Both the position numbers and the translations under genes were made by a program. 64,000 bases of DNA, taken from positions 31,797 through 95,796 of the forward strand of contig JAFDGA010000006.1 in the NCBI GenBank assembly GCA_019309545.1, read 5' to 3'. How positions within the stretch are numbered: position 1 is the stretch's first letter; every line of letters begins with the position of its first letter. The notes below the pieces were generated by a model, which was given only the letters and a program-made list of their open reading frames with translations, was not told the origin of the DNA and made no database searches. Source of the DNA: Deltaproteobacteria bacterium. GTDB taxonomy: Bacteria; Desulfobacterota; Desulfobaccia; Desulfobaccales; Desulfobaccaceae. This document shows, in pieces, positions 18,062-27,173 of this stretch.

Positions 18062-18817
18062 ATGATCGCTTATCTTCTGGCCTTCCTGGCAGGTCTGGCT
18101 CTGGGGAGTTTCCTTAATGTGGTAATCACTCGGCTTCCCCAGGGGGAACCGGTGTGGGCCGGCCGGTCCCGCTGCCCGCAATGCCGCCACCCAATCCCCT
18201 GGTATGACAACCTGCCGATTATCAGTTTTATCTGGCTGAAAGGTAGATGCCGCTTCTGTCAGGGTGACATTCCGTGGCGCTATCCCGCTGTTGAATTGGC
18301 GGGCGGATTACTGGCCCTGGGGCTATGGGCCCGGTTCCCGGGGGAGCCGCTGCTGTTCGCCTATGGGCCGTTTACCGCCGCCCTGGTGATCCTGACCGGG
18401 CTTGATCTGGAACATCAGTGGCTTCCCGATATCATCACTCTACCCGGCATTGCTCTGGGGCTGGTCTTGGCCCTGATACTGCCCCATCTTTCCTTTAGCC
18501 AGGCGTTAGCCGGGGCAGTGGCAGGTGCCGCTCTGTTGCAAGCCATAGGCTGGGGTTATGGGAAAGTGACCGGGCGTCAGGGTTTGGGCGGCGGGGATGT
18601 CAAGCTGCTGGCTCTGATCGGGGCCTTTTTGGGCCTCAAATCGATTCCGGTGGTGATTCTGATCAGCGCCACCCTGGGGAGTCTAGGCGGCGGGATGTTG
18701 GCCTGGAAAAGCGGCCAGGGGCGCTTAACTCCGATCCCCTTCGGCCCTTTTCTGGGTTTGGCTGCTTTGGTCTACCTCTTTGCCGAGCCAGATCTACTTG
18801 GTTTAATATTCTGGTAG
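18062..18817 (+). CDS. pilD: Prepilin peptidase / N-methyltransferase (A24)
   Basis: Inner-membrane aspartic protease that cleaves type IV prepilins and pseudopilins after glycine and methylates the new N-terminus. The 251 residues contain the two zinc-binding CxxC pairs (CPQCRHPIPWYDNLP and CRFCQG), the active-site aspartates in LDLEHQWLPD and GGGDVKLLALIG, and about eight hydrophobic segments. It sits close to the type II secretion operon, whose pseudopilins GspG-K are the likely substrates, but on the opposite strand. It could equally be called gspO. Confidence 0.94.
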   Translation: MIAYLLAFLAGLALGSFLNVVITRLPQGEPVWAGRSRCPQCRHPIPWYDNLPIISFIWLKGRCRFCQGDIPWRYPAVELAGGLLALGLWARFPGEPLLFAYGPFTAALVILTGLDLEHQWLPDIITLPGIALGLVLALILPHLSFSQALAGAVAGAALLQAIGWGYGKVTGRQGLGGGDVKLLALIGAFLGLKSIPVVILISATLGSLGGGMLAWKSGQGRLTPIPFGPFLGLAALVYLFAEPDLLGLIFW

Positions 18818-18865
18818 CCCGTCATCTAGATGAAAATTATCTTATTATCCCACCGCTTGAAAGGC

Positions 18866-19186
18866 TCAAGGCAGCCAGAATCTTTGATGGCGGTGGAACA
18901 TATAGTTCTGACCTAAAGGTCGGCCAATGGTCCAGGCCGCAGGCTCCCGCACCAGTCCGCGGGCGGCCTGACCGGTGCTGCCAGAGGGCAGGGTGAAGGG
19001 TAGGGTGGCTACCAGGGTGGCAAATCCCACCGCAGTGGCTGCAATCCCAATCGGCCGCCCCACCAGACCATCGAGGAACATAACCTCCGGACTGGGTTTG
19101 CTCTGAGAGTAGTTTTGGGCTGTGGCGATACTGCTGCCCAGTGCCAATCCCAATATCAGAATACCTACCATCAACAGCCGGCTCAT
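18866..19186 (-). CDS. Small exported or membrane-anchored protein
   Basis: A 106-residue protein with a signal peptide (MSRLLMVGILILGLALGSSIATA, cleavage likely after ATA) and a second hydrophobic stretch (GIAATAVGFATLVATLPFTL, about 45-65). The rest, VREPAAWTIGRPLG, resembles a conserved but uncharacterised small family of Desulfobacterota and Geobacter-like bacteria, as I remember it. A strong promoter-like sequence precedes it by about 45 bases, so it is probably expressed alone and well. Function unknown. Confidence 0.7.
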   Translation of the reverse strand: MSRLLMVGILILGLALGSSIATAQNYSQSKPSPEVMFLDGLVGRPIGIAATAVGFATLVATLPFTLPSGSTGQAARGLVREPAAWTIGRPLGQNYMFHRHQRFWLP

Positions 19187-19229
19187 GTGCGCCTCCCCTG
19201 GTGGCTCTGTTTAGCCATAAATTTTGATT

Positions 19230-19258
19230 AATATAATATTTTCTTAATTAATTTTCAA
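19230..19258 (-). promoter_or_regulatory. Near-consensus promoter for the small exported protein
   Basis: On the minus strand: TTGAAA (19258-19253), an exact 17-bp AT-rich spacer and TATATT (19235-19230). The expected start is near 19223, giving a leader of about 37 bases before the ATG at 19186. Confidence 0.6.
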
Positions 19259-19459
19259 TTACTGAATATAGCATTTTTTGCTGATTATTATCGTCATCCT
19301 TATCGTCTTCTCTCGGCAAGGACTTCTCGCTCAAATCTCCCAAGAGCCATTGGATCAGTCCGACCACCAGAGCGGCTCAGCTAACCATAAAAATATCCGG
19401 GGGGCCTAAAAAGCACTCGGTATCCGGGTTTCTCAATTATGGTGGCGGGATATACTATT

Positions 19460-21742
19460 TCATGGCGCCCTCGGAGGTCTAGGTTGGGTCTTTTTCTGCC
19501 ATTCGGGACTTAATTCTTCCAGAGGGATGCGGTGCTTGACTTCATCGGTGAGGCGGGCTCCCTCTTCCAGGCTGGAGATAATGTGGGGGGTAATCAGCAC
19601 CAAAAGCTCGGTCTTTTCTCTTTTCACCTCTTCGCTGCCAAACAGCGCTCCCAGCAAGGGGATCTTGCGCAAGCCGGGAATGCCATAGGCCGTCCGGGTC
19701 GCATCCTCCCGGATCAGACCGCCCAAGACGATAGTCTGATTGTCGCCGGTGATCAGAGAAGTCTTGGCAGTGCGGATGATAAAGGTGGGGCTGGCTTCCA
19801 CCCCAGTGGTAGTGGGGACCGCGGCGCTCACCTCCTGAGTGATGTCCAGGGTCACCAGGCCCTTGGCATTGATCTGGGGTTTCACAAGCATGATAATCCC
19901 AGTACTGCGGTATTCCACCGTCTGGGTCTGTAAAGAGGTTGTCTGGCTGATCAGGGGGACCGCCTGGGAAGTCAGAATGGGAACATCCTGGCCGATCTGG
20001 ATACGGGCTTCTTGATTGTTGGCTGCCATGATGTGGGGCGAGGCCAGGATGTTGACCTTGCCCTCTTCGGCCAGCATATGGATCAAGCCTCGGAATTCAT
20101 TTAAGGAATCCCGGACCGCAAACGTAAAGCCGCCGATGGCCTTGGAAAAGGCGGCTGAGGGTCCTTGCAAGATATTTAGACTGGGGGTGCCGTTCTTGGT
20201 TTTAGGGGTGACCAGTTTGGAGTTCAAAAACCACTCTACGCCATACTTGAGATCGCCGGTGAGCCGCACTTCGGCAATCAAGATCTCATTCAGCACCTGA
20301 CGGGGCATAAGGTCCAGGCGCTGCAAGAGCTGAGAAATCACCCGCCATTCATGGGGAGGGGCGACTATCACCAGCAGGTTGTTCTCTTCGTCCGGGATGA
20401 TGCGCACCCCTTCCTTAGGGGAGACCTCTGGGGCCGCGGCTTCGGCTAAGGGAACGGCCTGTTCCTTCTGTCCCTCTAACAGGCCTCCGCCCGGGCCTCG
20501 CCTTCTTTCAATACTGCCAGCGCCGCCTCCTGATTGCCCCAAACCTGAGGTCCTGGTTCCACCCATGATGCCGGTTCCTAGACCTCCTTCCCCTGCAGCA
20601 CCAGACTGTCCCAAGAAAGTGGGGCGGCGGTCCTCAGGTTCAACCTCCTTTACCTCCGGCGCCAGGGGCTTGCCACCATATACCTGGGTCAGGAGGTTGG
20701 CCAGGTTTCTGGCCTTATAGTTCTCCACGTGATAGACATGGATGTCGGCCAGCATGTCGGTTTTCAGATCTAGCTGGCGAATCCAGTAAAGGGCCCGGTC
20801 CATCAGGGGCTTGGAACCGGCCAGGACCAGGATCGAATTAAGTCGGGGGACCGGCAGGAAGCCCACGCCAAATTTCTCCTTGGGGGCTAAAGCACCATAT
20901 GCGGAAAAAATTACCTCTAACTCAGAAATCAGATTCTGCGGGGAGGTATTATCCACCTTGGCAATCTGAATCTGAGTTTGAGCCAGACTGCGGGTGTCGA
21001 TCAGGTGGATGAGATTCAGCAGTTTTTCCAGATTGGCAGGATAATCGACCAGGATTAAGGAATTATTTGCAGCTTCAGAGATGGATCCGCCGGGAGACAT
21101 TAGGGGCTTCAGAACCGGCATCATCTCTTTGGCGGCGGTCTGCTCTAAGAAAACTACCTGGACGGTCATCCCGGTCGGCGGAATCCCTCGGGTATAGACC
21201 GGTAAGGCCTGCGCCCCAACCTTGTCTGCCGGGACAATCTTATAAACATTGACATCTCTGATCAAGGCGGCCCCATTCACCAACAACAGGGTTTCCAGGA
21301 TGGATAACAGTTCGCTCTGACTCAGCTTGCCGGTGGCTCGCACGCTGGCTTTGCCTTTGACCCGGGGATCGATTAAGTAGTTGATCCCCATGGTGTCCGC
21401 CAGAACCCCGATGGTTTCCACCAGGTCAGCATTTTTTAAATTGAGGTCAATAGGATAGATCTTCTCGTCTTTGCGTTTGGGACGCTGGATAGTTTGGATT
21501 TTCTTGAGAGCCTGAGCATAGTCCTGCAGGAACCGGTCATCCTGAGGCAAATTCCCGGGGAGCGGTTCTCTGGGTTTGGAGTCTGGGATCGGACGGGGAG
21601 GGGGTGCCGGGCCAGTGGATACCTGCACTGGTATCTGTCTAGAAACCACGGCCGGGTAAGGGGATTGCTCTGCTGGCGAGGCGCATCCGACCATACCCAA
21701 CAACAGAAACCCGATCAGTATCTGAATAAGCCGACTAGCCAT
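19460..21742 (-). CDS. gspD: Type II secretion outer-membrane secretin GspD
   Basis: Forms the outer-membrane ring through which folded proteins leave the cell. Read from ATG 21742 (an upstream TTG at 21769 is the alternative) it has a lipoprotein-like signal (MASRLIQILIGFLLLGMVGC). N0 and N1-N3 domains follow (residues about 90-440), interrupted by a glycine/serine-rich insert of about 70 residues. The secretin barrel comes last (PRQVLNEILIAEVRLT to LLVLITPHII). The VxxxxR pattern LGGLIRED and the conserved PxLG-like segment IPLLGALF mark the barrel. It is the last gene of the leftward gsp operon and is separated from the gspC-like gene by about 150 bases that hold a dispersed repeat. Confidence 0.95.
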   Translation of the reverse strand: MASRLIQILIGFLLLGMVGCASPAEQSPYPAVVSRQIPVQVSTGPAPPPRPIPDSKPREPLPGNLPQDDRFLQDYAQALKKIQTIQRPKRKDEKIYPIDLNLKNADLVETIGVLADTMGINYLIDPRVKGKASVRATGKLSQSELLSILETLLLVNGAALIRDVNVYKIVPADKVGAQALPVYTRGIPPTGMTVQVVFLEQTAAKEMMPVLKPLMSPGGSISEAANNSLILVDYPANLEKLLNLIHLIDTRSLAQTQIQIAKVDNTSPQNLISELEVIFSAYGALAPKEKFGVGFLPVPRLNSILVLAGSKPLMDRALYWIRQLDLKTDMLADIHVYHVENYKARNLANLLTQVYGGKPLAPEVKEVEPEDRRPTFLGQSGAAGEGGLGTGIMGGTRTSGLGQSGGGAGSIERRRGPGGGLLEGQKEQAVPLAEAAAPEVSPKEGVRIIPDEENNLLVIVAPPHEWRVISQLLQRLDLMPRQVLNEILIAEVRLTGDLKYGVEWFLNSKLVTPKTKNGTPSLNILQGPSAAFSKAIGGFTFAVRDSLNEFRGLIHMLAEEGKVNILASPHIMAANNQEARIQIGQDVPILTSQAVPLISQTTSLQTQTVEYRSTGIIMLVKPQINAKGLVTLDITQEVSAAVPTTTGVEASPTFIIRTAKTSLITGDNQTIVLGGLIREDATRTAYGIPGLRKIPLLGALFGSEEVKREKTELLVLITPHIISSLEEGARLTDEVKHRIPLEELSPEWQKKTQPRPPRAP

Positions 21743-21797
21743 GATCCATCGATTTTTAATTTTAGCCAAATTAAAATAAGAAGGCTGCCATCAAGGT

Positions 21798-21914
21798 CTT
21801 ATACCGATTAGCTTTCAAATGAGTAATTTTATCCTTTATCCCCTCTCCCCTGCTGGCGGGGGAGAGGGCGAGGGTTAGGAGGCATTTTAGCTCTTTGATC
21901 GCAACTTGTTATTA
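21798..21914. repeat. Dispersed repeat, copy 1 (inside the gsp operon)
   Basis: About 117 bases that are nearly identical (roughly 90 percent by eye) and in the same orientation to 47885-48000. Both begin CTTATACCGATTAG and end GATCGCAAC-TGGT/TTGTTATTA. The centre is a hairpin CCCTCTCCCC-TGCTGGC-GGGGGAGAGGG. This copy lies in the gap between gspC-like and gspD, where it could act as a partial terminator or a processing site. Confidence 0.85.
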
Positions 21915-21919
21915 TCTGG

Positions 21920-22555
21920 TTAAATCGAATCCTCGATCACTTCTTCCTCCCACATCTCCTCTGGGGCAATTTCTTCTTGGAGTCCCTCGGGCTCCACCAT
22001 TTCTTCGGGCGGTACTTCAGGTTCCTCACTCTCCAGGGACGGCCCTCCCCTCAGTGCTGAACCCCGCGGAGACTGCACCAGGGGGGTTGGGAAGGTTAGA
22101 GTTTTGCTAATCCCTTTTCCCTGGAACAGCACCGCTTCTGTACAGATTTCCACTACTTTGAAGCCCCGCCATTCCTCACCTTGGCGGACTACCTGAACCT
22201 GGGGTCGCCCCCTGGAATCAGGCGAACTGATGATAGCCGCCTTTTCCTGGCCGATGATGATGATTCCCTGGAGTTTGCCGCCCTCTAGAGTAGCCTGACC
22301 TTTGCTCGGATCAGGGCAGAGATGAAACGCCATGCGTTGGGGACTGAACAGGTCTTTGGTCTGGACTATCTGAAAAGCACTCAGCGGCTGCTTATCGGCC
22401 AGGACCGGAACCTGGGGCACAGCCACCCCGGCTTTGGCATTGGCCTTGACGGGCAGCGTCGTTTCACCGCTCCAGACCCCGATGATGGCCCCCAGCAACA
22501 GGGCGTTTGCCACTAATAACAAAATATCCCAGATGCGACCCTGGCGCCAGATCAT
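21920..22555 (-). CDS. gspC: Type II secretion GspC-like protein
   Basis: An inner-membrane protein that links the cytoplasmic platform to the secretin. The 211 residues have one N-terminal transmembrane segment (ILLLVANALLLGAIIGVW, about 10-27) and a periplasmic homology region (LFSPQRM to QGKGISKTLTF, about 70-165) like that of GspC and PilP. The C-terminal 45 residues are highly acidic (EEPEVPPEEMVEPEG...), and no PDZ domain is present. It overlaps the end of gspM by ATGA (22552-22555), so the two are translationally coupled. The GspC assignment rests on the pattern and position; sequence conservation in this family is low. Confidence 0.75.
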   Translation of the reverse strand: MIWRQGRIWDILLLVANALLLGAIIGVWSGETTLPVKANAKAGVAVPQVPVLADKQPLSAFQIVQTKDLFSPQRMAFHLCPDPSKGQATLEGGKLQGIIIIGQEKAAIISSPDSRGRPQVQVVRQGEEWRGFKVVEICTEAVLFQGKGISKTLTFPTPLVQSPRGSALRGGPSLESEEPEVPPEEMVEPEGLQEEIAPEEMWEEEVIEDSI

Positions 22556-23187
22556 CCCTTGGACTCCCGCTTGATCACCCCGGCAATTTCCATGCTGACT
22601 CGCAACATACTGGCCCGCCGTGACAAGGCATGGCTGCGGGCCGCGTTGATCTCTAATTGCGTGAGATACAGAAGCTTTCGGTGATGTTCCAGATAGTAGA
22701 GAAATTTCAGTAATTGTTCAATGTTGGCCGAAAGTTGCACCTGGACCGGCACTTCTAGATAAGACCCGGCTTCCCGAGAAGGTAACACATTTATACTGAT
22801 CAACTTAAGACCCTGGTCGCCGGACAGGGTTTTGAGGATTTCCTGAAGATCAGCGGCTGCCACCGCAGGATTGCTCCCGGAAAGAAATTTGGTCTCGGCC
22901 TGGGTCAAGGCGTCGTTTAGTGTTTGGTGGACTTGGGCCACTCTGCTTTGCTCTGCCAACAAATTCTGGTAATGTCGTAGCATTAGTTGTTTTTTTTCCA
23001 GCTCCTGGGCCCAATCATTTTTCATATCCAGCAGTGGAAAGATGATCCCAAAGATAACCACGATAAACAGCAGCAGTCCGCCCAGTCCCCAGGCCAGGCG
23101 CCGTTGCTGATCGGACAATTTATCAAGATCCCATCCCCAGGACCTTAATTTCTGCTTTAATTTTAAAATGCTCGCGTCCATTAGCAT
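22552..23187 (-). CDS. gspM: Type II secretion GspM/PilO-like protein
   Basis: A 211-residue bitopic inner-membrane protein: a short cytoplasmic part, one transmembrane segment (GLGGLLLFIVVIFGIIFPLL, about 34-53), a coiled coil (QELEKKQLMLRHYQNLLAEQ) and a ferredoxin-like periplasmic domain, as in GspM/PilO. It follows gspL and overlaps its 3' end by 65 bases in another frame; a later start is possible, but none has a better ribosome site. It partners GspL in the inner-membrane platform. Confidence 0.8.
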   Translation of the reverse strand: MLMDASILKLKQKLRSWGWDLDKLSDQQRRLAWGLGGLLLFIVVIFGIIFPLLDMKNDWAQELEKKQLMLRHYQNLLAEQSRVAQVHQTLNDALTQAETKFLSGSNPAVAAADLQEILKTLSGDQGLKLISINVLPSREAGSYLEVPVQVQLSANIEQLLKFLYYLEHHRKLLYLTQLEINAARSHALSRRASMLRVSMEIAGVIKRESKG

Positions 23188-24562
23188 CAGTGACGATAGG
23201 AGAGGCGAATTCGGTTTTGGTAAACCAACCGGATTGCTCCATCAGGGGAATCAGGTCTGCCGCTGATCGGGAGACCCCCCCCATTTCCAGTTGCCGTTCG
23301 TTACATTTCAGATAAAAAAGCCAGGTGTTTTCAGGAATTAAGTTGGTCAACTCCTTCAGCAAATTAAGTTTTCGAGGGTATTGCTCCAGCCGTTGTTCAA
23401 GACTTTCCAGAGTTTTCGCCATTTCCTGGCTTTCGCTCAATTGCCGGGCGACCTGGCGGGTTTCAGGCCCCAGACGGGCCAGAAGGCGATTGGTCTGATA
23501 CAGGTGGACCCGCTTATGAATCATCAGGCTTCCAGCCCATAAGCAGCTTAAACCGATCAGGACCACCAGTAATATCTTGGTGAGAAAAAGTCCCCTTAAT
23601 TTTACCTTGGACCTCTCGGTTTCCGGGAGGAGATTGGTTTGCAGGGGGACTTTCCTCAGACCCCGGAGGGCCGCACCCAAAGCCGGTAGGCCCCCCCCCA
23701 GGTCACTGGCCGCAGGCAGACCTTTAACCTGGAGTTGATCTGGGTTAATTATCGAGAGCTCGTGCCCCTCCGTGAGGGGATTGAGGTCAGCTTCTGGCGT
23801 TTCCCACCCAGACCGGCATAAAGCTTCGGGCATTGCCCCCTGTTCTCGAAGACGATCGATTTCGGCGAGTAGCCGGGGGACGGTTTTTTCCGTCGGTGCT
23901 AACCGAACCTGACGATAGGCTCGAATTCGTCGCCCTTCGAGATGAATGAGCTCAAAACCCTCGGAATCAGTGCGCCACACAAGCCAGGAAGCGGGCAATC
24001 TTTTCACCAGGGTGCCAAAGGCATTTATCGTAGCGGTTATTTCCGGCTCCACGGTAATGGTTCTCAAGCCCGCCTGTTCTAGCAAGTTGAGGCAGTCCTC
24101 CACCGGCTCCCGCGGCTGCCCCATCAGCAGCAGTTGAACCTCGGTATCCGTCTCTTTTATCACCTGAAAATCAAAGTAAAGGGAGTCGGCGGGAAACGGA
24201 AAAAAACGGTCTAGCTCATATTGTACCACTTGGGAGAGGTTTTCCGCTACGGCCCGGGGCAGTATTGCCTGTCTAATAAAACCCAATTCCCGGCCGACCG
24301 CCAGGCTCACCGGGCAAAATTGCAACTTCCACGACGTGATAATGGCTTGAAGGTTAATTGACCAGGTCTCCGACCCCCCAGGTGACAAGGGCAGGCAGGC
24401 CAGATGACGCAGTTCCAATCCCGACAGACCCTTTTCCACATGGGCCAGAGTAAGGCCGGAGCGGTCCAGATAGGCCCCCAGGCTTTGGGTGCCGGTCAGC
24501 AGCTCAGATGAAATTGTCTGCCACCATTGAGGTTTGGTCCAGGTCATATCAGGTTTATCCAT
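23123..24562 (-). CDS. gspL: Type II secretion GspL (PilM/PilN-like)
   Basis: A 479-residue platform component. Residues about 20-320 form an actin-like cytoplasmic domain (PilM-like) that binds the GspE ATPase. A transmembrane segment follows at about 335-352 (LFLTKILLVVLIGLSCLWAG), and the periplasmic part is coiled-coil plus a ferredoxin-like domain (PilN-like). The gene order K-L-M and the length support GspL over other candidates. It is 12 bases from gspK. Confidence 0.85.
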   Translation of the reverse strand: MDKPDMTWTKPQWWQTISSELLTGTQSLGAYLDRSGLTLAHVEKGLSGLELRHLACLPLSPGGSETWSINLQAIITSWKLQFCPVSLAVGRELGFIRQAILPRAVAENLSQVVQYELDRFFPFPADSLYFDFQVIKETDTEVQLLLMGQPREPVEDCLNLLEQAGLRTITVEPEITATINAFGTLVKRLPASWLVWRTDSEGFELIHLEGRRIRAYRQVRLAPTEKTVPRLLAEIDRLREQGAMPEALCRSGWETPEADLNPLTEGHELSIINPDQLQVKGLPAASDLGGGLPALGAALRGLRKVPLQTNLLPETERSKVKLRGLFLTKILLVVLIGLSCLWAGSLMIHKRVHLYQTNRLLARLGPETRQVARQLSESQEMAKTLESLEQRLEQYPRKLNLLKELTNLIPENTWLFYLKCNERQLEMGGVSRSAADLIPLMEQSGWFTKTEFASPIVTDANGREHFKIKAEIKVLGMGS

Positions 24563-24574
24563 CCTAAAAATATG

Positions 24575-25570
24575 TCAGTCCGGATAATCGTCGGCCCAGT
24601 AGACAATGGCCCAGGGAACCGGCTGACCTAAATCAATGCTGACTATTGCCTTGATAGTATGACAGGATTTTTGGTTTTTTACCATACCCTTAGATAAAAT
24701 TGTAAAAAAAGGCGAGGTTTCAAAGCCGATCAAACTTTCTAGGCGTTGAAATGCCACCGCCCCAGCCACTGCCGCCACCTCGTTGGGAAGGCGAAAGGAT
24801 TTTTCCTGCCGGGCCATACTTATCCGGGTGGCCTGGGGCCGGGAAAAACCAATGGCCTGCAGAACCTCCAGGGAGGCAGTGTTGATATTGATTTCGGGAC
24901 CATTTTTATTAACCGTAAAGTAATCCGCTAAATGCGGGAGCAACTGGCTGTACCCCAGGCCTTTCACCCAACCCAGTTCTTCCACCACATCAAATCCGGT
25001 GTTTTTGGCAGGATAAGCAGGATTAAGGCGGAGATAATAGGGGCTTTCCGCTCCCTGCGGCCTGGTCAGGGCATCGGTGTCCCGCCAGTCCATGATAGCG
25101 GCAACCAGGGACTGGCCAGACGCTTTCTTGTAGCCCAAGGCAGCGAATAATTTGCCCAGGATTTTCTGATCGGCCAGATTGAGATTGATCTTTCCGCCTT
25201 CATCAGCTACCCGGACCTCCACCCGGCCCCCTGCAATTTCCAGAATATGAAGCTTCTGATCGCCCCGCCAGGTCCCCGCTGGAATAGAAGCCGTAGGCGA
25301 CTCCATTATTGCCGCCTCGGCCAGTTTAAGCTCCACTAGCTTCCCTAACGCGTAATGCACTCCGGCCTGGGCCAGACTGTGGCATTGGCAAGACTCTTGA
25401 AAATTGGCGGTTAACTTAATTTCATTGCGCCATTCGTAAGCCCCGGTCAGGATTACCACACTGATCAGGCCCAGAATCCAGATCACCAGCAACAGCACCA
25501 CCCCTTCTTCTGAGGCCGGAGGGCAGCGCCGGGGAGGGTTATTCAGGTTTAGACTGGAATTCGGCAACAT
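24575..25570 (-). CDS. gspK: Type II secretion minor pseudopilin GspK
   Basis: The largest minor pseudopilin (331 residues), thought to cap the tip of the pseudopilus. The prepilin leader ends in SEEG and is followed by the hydrophobic helix VVLLLVIWILGLISVVILTG, which lacks the usual glutamate at +5, as is normal for GspK. The body contains the helical insertion with repeated helix-hairpin-helix-like motifs (NLADQKILGKLFAALG, NINTASLEVLQAIG). It overlaps gspJ by 32 bases. Confidence 0.92.
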   Translation of the reverse strand: MLPNSSLNLNNPPRRCPPASEEGVVLLLVIWILGLISVVILTGAYEWRNEIKLTANFQESCQCHSLAQAGVHYALGKLVELKLAEAAIMESPTASIPAGTWRGDQKLHILEIAGGRVEVRVADEGGKINLNLADQKILGKLFAALGYKKASGQSLVAAIMDWRDTDALTRPQGAESPYYLRLNPAYPAKNTGFDVVEELGWVKGLGYSQLLPHLADYFTVNKNGPEININTASLEVLQAIGFSRPQATRISMARQEKSFRLPNEVAAVAGAVAFQRLESLIGFETSPFFTILSKGMVKNQKSCHTIKAIVSIDLGQPVPWAIVYWADDYPD

Positions 25571-26168
25571 GAATGGGAATCTGCCAGGTTCTGGTTTCTT
25601 GACACGGCAAGGCCAGATGCATTAGCACCCGATCCGGCAAGCGTCCATCACGCAGCCCGTTCCAGGTGCTGTACTCTTTTGAACCCAGCCCATAAGTAAA
25701 CCGCAGGCCCTCTATGTTGTTGATCAGAATCTGCCTTACCTCCACTCCTTCGCGGTCCTGCCGCCAGTTGACAATTTTAGATTGCTCCAGGGCCAAACAG
25801 CCTTGACCAGATGCATCACGGCCGACAAAAACCCGCATGTGATATAGCCCCCCCAGATTGTGGGCTTCCAGGGACACCGTGGTAAGAAATTTTATCGCTT
25901 GTGGCTCCCCGTCAAAATACAATCGGTTCTTGGTGTACAGGGCTTTAGGGACGGCCGAGGACAGGGTGCGTTCCAAATAACGCGTACCCACCCGCAGTTC
26001 CTGTAAGGCCTCTACTTTGTCCTGGGCATGGCGGGTGGCCTTCAAACTCAAGTTTAAGGCCGCGTAGGCCACCAGGCTTAACAGACTCACAAGTACCAGG
26101 GAAGCCATGAGTTCCAGCAGAGTAAACCCAGAGTTTCCCGGACCTGCTCGCGGACCGGCCCGCATCAT
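25539..26168 (-). CDS. gspJ: Type II secretion minor pseudopilin GspJ
   Basis: Tip-complex minor pseudopilin. I place the start at 26168, because ATG there overlaps the gspI stop as ATGA, the classic coupling arrangement; a longer open frame extends upstream to 26285 but lacks support. The leader ends in SG and is followed by FTLLELMASLVLVSLLSLV, with glutamate at +5 for peptidase recognition. The GspJ beta-rich body ends at 25539. Confidence 0.9.
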   Translation of the reverse strand: MMRAGPRAGPGNSGFTLLELMASLVLVSLLSLVAYAALNLSLKATRHAQDKVEALQELRVGTRYLERTLSSAVPKALYTKNRLYFDGEPQAIKFLTTVSLEAHNLGGLYHMRVFVGRDASGQGCLALEQSKIVNWRQDREGVEVRQILINNIEGLRFTYGLGSKEYSTWNGLRDGRLPDRVLMHLALPCQETRTWQIPIHVAEFQSKPE

Positions 26169-26662
26169 GACTTTTTGCGGCGGCACATGGATCTCAGGGT
26201 CTGCAGCGCCAGGGTCTTGGCCCGGCCCCGCTCTTCCCAGGAAACGCTGACTTGCAAATGATAGCAGATTACCTCGAAATCCCATATCTTGTGGGAAACC
26301 CGATATTGTGGTGTTATCTGCACCTGATAGGTAAAAGGCCCTTCTCGGCCCTGATGACGGCCGCGAGTCAATGATTCCTGGATACTGTATTGCTGGAGTA
26401 CCTTGTTAGCGACCAGAAGGGCATAAGTTCGGCGTTGGACTGCGTCTTGGGCCTGTAGCCCGGCGCTTAACACCTGCAGAATGGCTACCATGACCAGGGC
26501 CATCAGGGCCGTGGCCACCATTACCTCCAAGAGGCTGAAGCCAGCTTCTCCAATCCTGCCGCGCCTTTCCCCTGAAAGTGGACGGGACTGCCAGTTGCTT
26601 ATGATGACCACCTCCGCCTGAGCCCCATCCGGCGGACCAATGTTATGAACCCAGCCTGACAC
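26165..26662 (-). CDS. gspI: Type II secretion minor pseudopilin GspI
   Basis: A minor pseudopilin of about 165 residues if the GTG at 26662 is used. The leader is long (about 40 residues) and ends in EAG, followed by FSLLEVMVATALMALVMVA with glutamate at +5. It overlaps gspH by 20 bases and gspJ by four (ATGA). GspI, J and K form the tip complex. A downstream start may be the true one, because pseudopilin leaders are usually shorter. Confidence 0.87.
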   Translation of the reverse strand: MSGWVHNIGPPDGAQAEVVIISNWQSRPLSGERRGRIGEAGFSLLEVMVATALMALVMVAILQVLSAGLQAQDAVQRRTYALLVANKVLQQYSIQESLTRGRHQGREGPFTYQVQITPQYRVSHKIWDFEVICYHLQVSVSWEERGRAKTLALQTLRSMCRRKKS

Positions 26663-27173
26663 GTCCGGTGATCACCTTAACATCGAGGCGATAGCGCCGG
26701 CCATCCGGGTCGGAAAGCTCCAGCCGGCCGCCGCTGGAACTGCCATCGCTATAAAAGGCAATATATCCCTGGCGTAAGGTTGGGTTTTGCCACACCAGGT
26801 GGGCGTCGGCAACCTGCAATTGGGACGGCCACGCTCCGTGGCGGGGGATATTTTCCACCCAATAACGCCCGGCCTGCAGGTCAAAAAAAACCCGGACCCG
26901 CTGGCGCTCTGTCGCCGCGGTGCTGCGCGCTGCCCGCAGTGTGGCCGCCAACTCCCGCAGGCTGCCACGGGTCTTCTCCTTTTCCCAGCTCCGTCTCAGT
27001 CCGGGCAGCACCAAGCCCATGATCATTACCATCAGGATCAGGACGACCATCAGTTCCAGTAAGGAAAAGCCGCCTTCGGCCCCGGGAAATCGGCGATGGT
27101 CTAGACTACCTGGTCTCCTCAGCCTGCCAATTGGTAATATCCTGATTATCACCCTCTCCACCCTGGGAACCAT
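26643..27173 (-). CDS. gspH: Type II secretion minor pseudopilin GspH
   Basis: A minor pseudopilin of 176 residues if ATG 27173 is used (AGGAG three bases upstream); the first 60 bases overlap the end of gspG, and a GTG seven codons in is an alternative. The leader ends in EGG, followed by FSLLELMVVLILMVMIMGLV. The body carries the GspH pattern (RGSLRELAATLRAARSTA, GxIxFYSDGSSSGGRLEL). Confidence 0.88.
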   Translation of the reverse strand: MVPRVERVIIRILPIGRLRRPGSLDHRRFPGAEGGFSLLELMVVLILMVMIMGLVLPGLRRSWEKEKTRGSLRELAATLRAARSTAATERQRVRVFFDLQAGRYWVENIPRHGAWPSQLQVADAHLVWQNPTLRQGYIAFYSDGSSSGGRLELSDPDGRRYRLDVKVITGRVRLGS

